A stretch of 5,137 nucleotides of DNA from Myxococcales bacterium. Its GTDB lineage: Bacteria > Myxococcota > Bradymonadia > UBA7976 > UBA1532. Location: assembly GCA_020430675.1 (NCBI GenBank), contig JAGQJJ010000355.1, positions 1 to 5,137 of the forward strand. The letters run 5' to 3'. Shown here in pieces: positions 4,287 to 5,137 of the stretch (position 1 is its first letter; each line of letters starts with the position of its first letter). Below the pieces are notes generated by a model. It saw nothing but the letters and a program-made list of their open reading frames with translations. It had not been told where the DNA came from and did not search any database. The translations under genes and the position numbers were made by a program.

Positions 4287-5137
4287 TCACTTCACCTCGA
4301 TGCGCAGGATGCGATCGCCCACCATGAGCGCGTCGACCACGCCCTGGCCGTCGGCCACCTGGGCGAAGACGGTATACCCGCCATCGAGGTGAGGCTGCGG
4401 GGCGTGGGTGAAGAAGAACTGGCTGCCGCCGGTGTCCTTGCCGGCCAACGCCATGCCCACCGCGCCCACGCCATAGGGGTGACGATTGATCTCGCAGGGG
4501 ATGACGTAGCCCGGCCCGCCCCAGCCGTCGCCCCGCGGATCGCCGCCCTGGGCCACGAAGTCGGGCACCACCCGGTGAAACAGCAGGCCGTCGTAGTAAC
4601 CCTTGCGCGCCAGGGACACGAAGTTGGCCACCGTACCGGGCGCGTCGTCGGCAAAGAGCGTGAGCCGGACCGGGCCTTTGGTGGTCTGCACCACCGCCTC
4701 GGTGGCGAGCTGCGCCGCATCGGGCCGCGTCGGCACCTCGACCTCGCGCTCATAATCAGCCGGCGGCGGGGGCACCGGCAGGCTCATGGCCGCCAGCGCC
4801 GCCTGCGCCTTGGCTCGCACCGCCGCGTTCGGGTGATGCGCGTGGCGCTCCAGCGCGCCGCGGCCGCCCACCACCTTCAACGCGCCGATCGCCGACAGCA
4901 CCGCCTGCAGCGTCTCGTACTCGGTCGTCTCAGAGAAGCGCTGCTCGGCGCCCACCAGCCCCGGTGCCGCCGCCACCAGCTTGCGGGCCTCAGCCGCCGA
5001 CGCAGCCTCGGCCACCACCGCCGGATCGGCATCGGCCAGCCCGCGCAGGACCAGCACCTCGGCCAGCGGATGCTTCTCCAGGCTGGCCACCGCGCCCATC
5101 ACCGCCGCCCGCCCGGTCGGCCCCGCGCGCTCGAAGA
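4287..5137 (-). CDS. HEAT-repeat and cyclophilin-type peptidyl-prolyl cis-trans isomerase (5' partial)
   Basis: The frame is open to the window edge, so the start lies beyond 5137; the in-frame GTG/ATG at 5102/5099 is internal. Counting the first full codon (5135-5133) as residue 1, there are 282 residues. Residues about 20-117 are Ala-rich helical HEAT-like repeats ([18 protein letters not shown] at 94-111), followed by a proline linker (120-127). Residues about 147-282 are a compact cyclophilin domain, with [14 protein letters not shown] holding catalytic Arg188, Phe193 and Gln196, then G-S-Q-F-F-F (Phe241) and H-L-D-G-G-Y. It catalyses proline cis-trans isomerisation in proteins. Human CypA Trp121 and His126 are His249 and Tyr254 here, as is common for bacterial cyclophilins with weak cyclosporin binding. 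CypA Asn102 is Leu230. HEAT-cyclophilin fusions are known in several bacterial phyla and usually carry a signal peptide, so an envelope location is likely but not visible. tatA follows 106 bp downstream. Confidence 0.88.
   Translation of the reverse strand, partial: FERAGPTGRAAVMGAVASLEKHPLAEVLVLRGLADADPAVVAEAASAAEARKLVAAAPGLVGAEQRFSETTEYETLQAVLSAIGALKVVGGRGALERHAHHPNAAVRAKAQAALAAMSLPVPPPPADYEREVEVPTRPDAAQLATEAVVQTTKGPVRLTLFADDAPGTVANFVSLARKGYYDGLLFHRVVPDFVAQGGDPRGDGWGGPGYVIPCEINRHPYGVGAVGMALAGKDTGGSQFFFTHAPQPHLDGGYTVFAQVADGQGVVDALMVGDRILRIEVK

Overview
The window is GC-rich throughout, with strong GC at third codon positions, and is densely packed with six protein genes. Two run off the window ends. 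The gene mix is a zinc-ribbon/TM/DUF3426-like protein, a PhaR-type regulator, a HEAT-cyclophilin fusion, TatA and a large beta-propeller protein. This suggests a high-GC delta-type bacterium (Myxococcota/Bradymonadota-like). That is an inference from gene style; there is no marker gene to prove it. I see no tRNA, rRNA, CRISPR array, insertion sequence or attachment site.

Layout. 1-1320 (+): C-terminal part of a probably exported seven-bladed beta-propeller protein. 1327-1920 (-): a PhaR-type DNA-binding protein with a long coiled-coil tail, convergent with the first gene and only 6 bp from it. 1921-2049: the divergent control region, with an inverted repeat, a dyad and a possible leader peptide. 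2050-3081 (+): membrane-anchored zinc-ribbon protein. 3078-3836 (+): an alpha-solenoid protein of unknown function, coupled to it by a GTGA overlap. 3837-3895: short convergent gap. 3896-4180 (-): tatA. 4181-4286: tatA leader with a possible promoter. 4287-5137 (-): HEAT-repeat plus cyclophilin peptidyl-prolyl isomerase, lacking its N-terminus. No gene-free stretch exceeds about 130 bp.

How the genes may work together. The zinc-ribbon and solenoid genes form a two-gene operon and probably act in one pathway at the inner membrane, but nothing here names it. PhaR is transcribed away from that operon from a shared 129-bp region, so shared control is possible. TatA (export of folded proteins) and the cyclophilin (proline isomerisation) both concern protein folding or export and lie on the same strand, but tatA seems to have its own promoter. 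No PHA synthase or phasin gene and no tatC lie in the window, so the partners of PhaR and TatA are elsewhere.

The gene content looks mostly like ordinary chromosome. The parts most worth a second look are the phaR/zinc-ribbon divergent region (a 14/15 inverted repeat that places a ribosome-binding-site-plus-ATG copy at each edge, one of which opens a 12-codon ORF overlapping the next gene) and the hairpins wrapped around the stop codons at both convergent gene ends.
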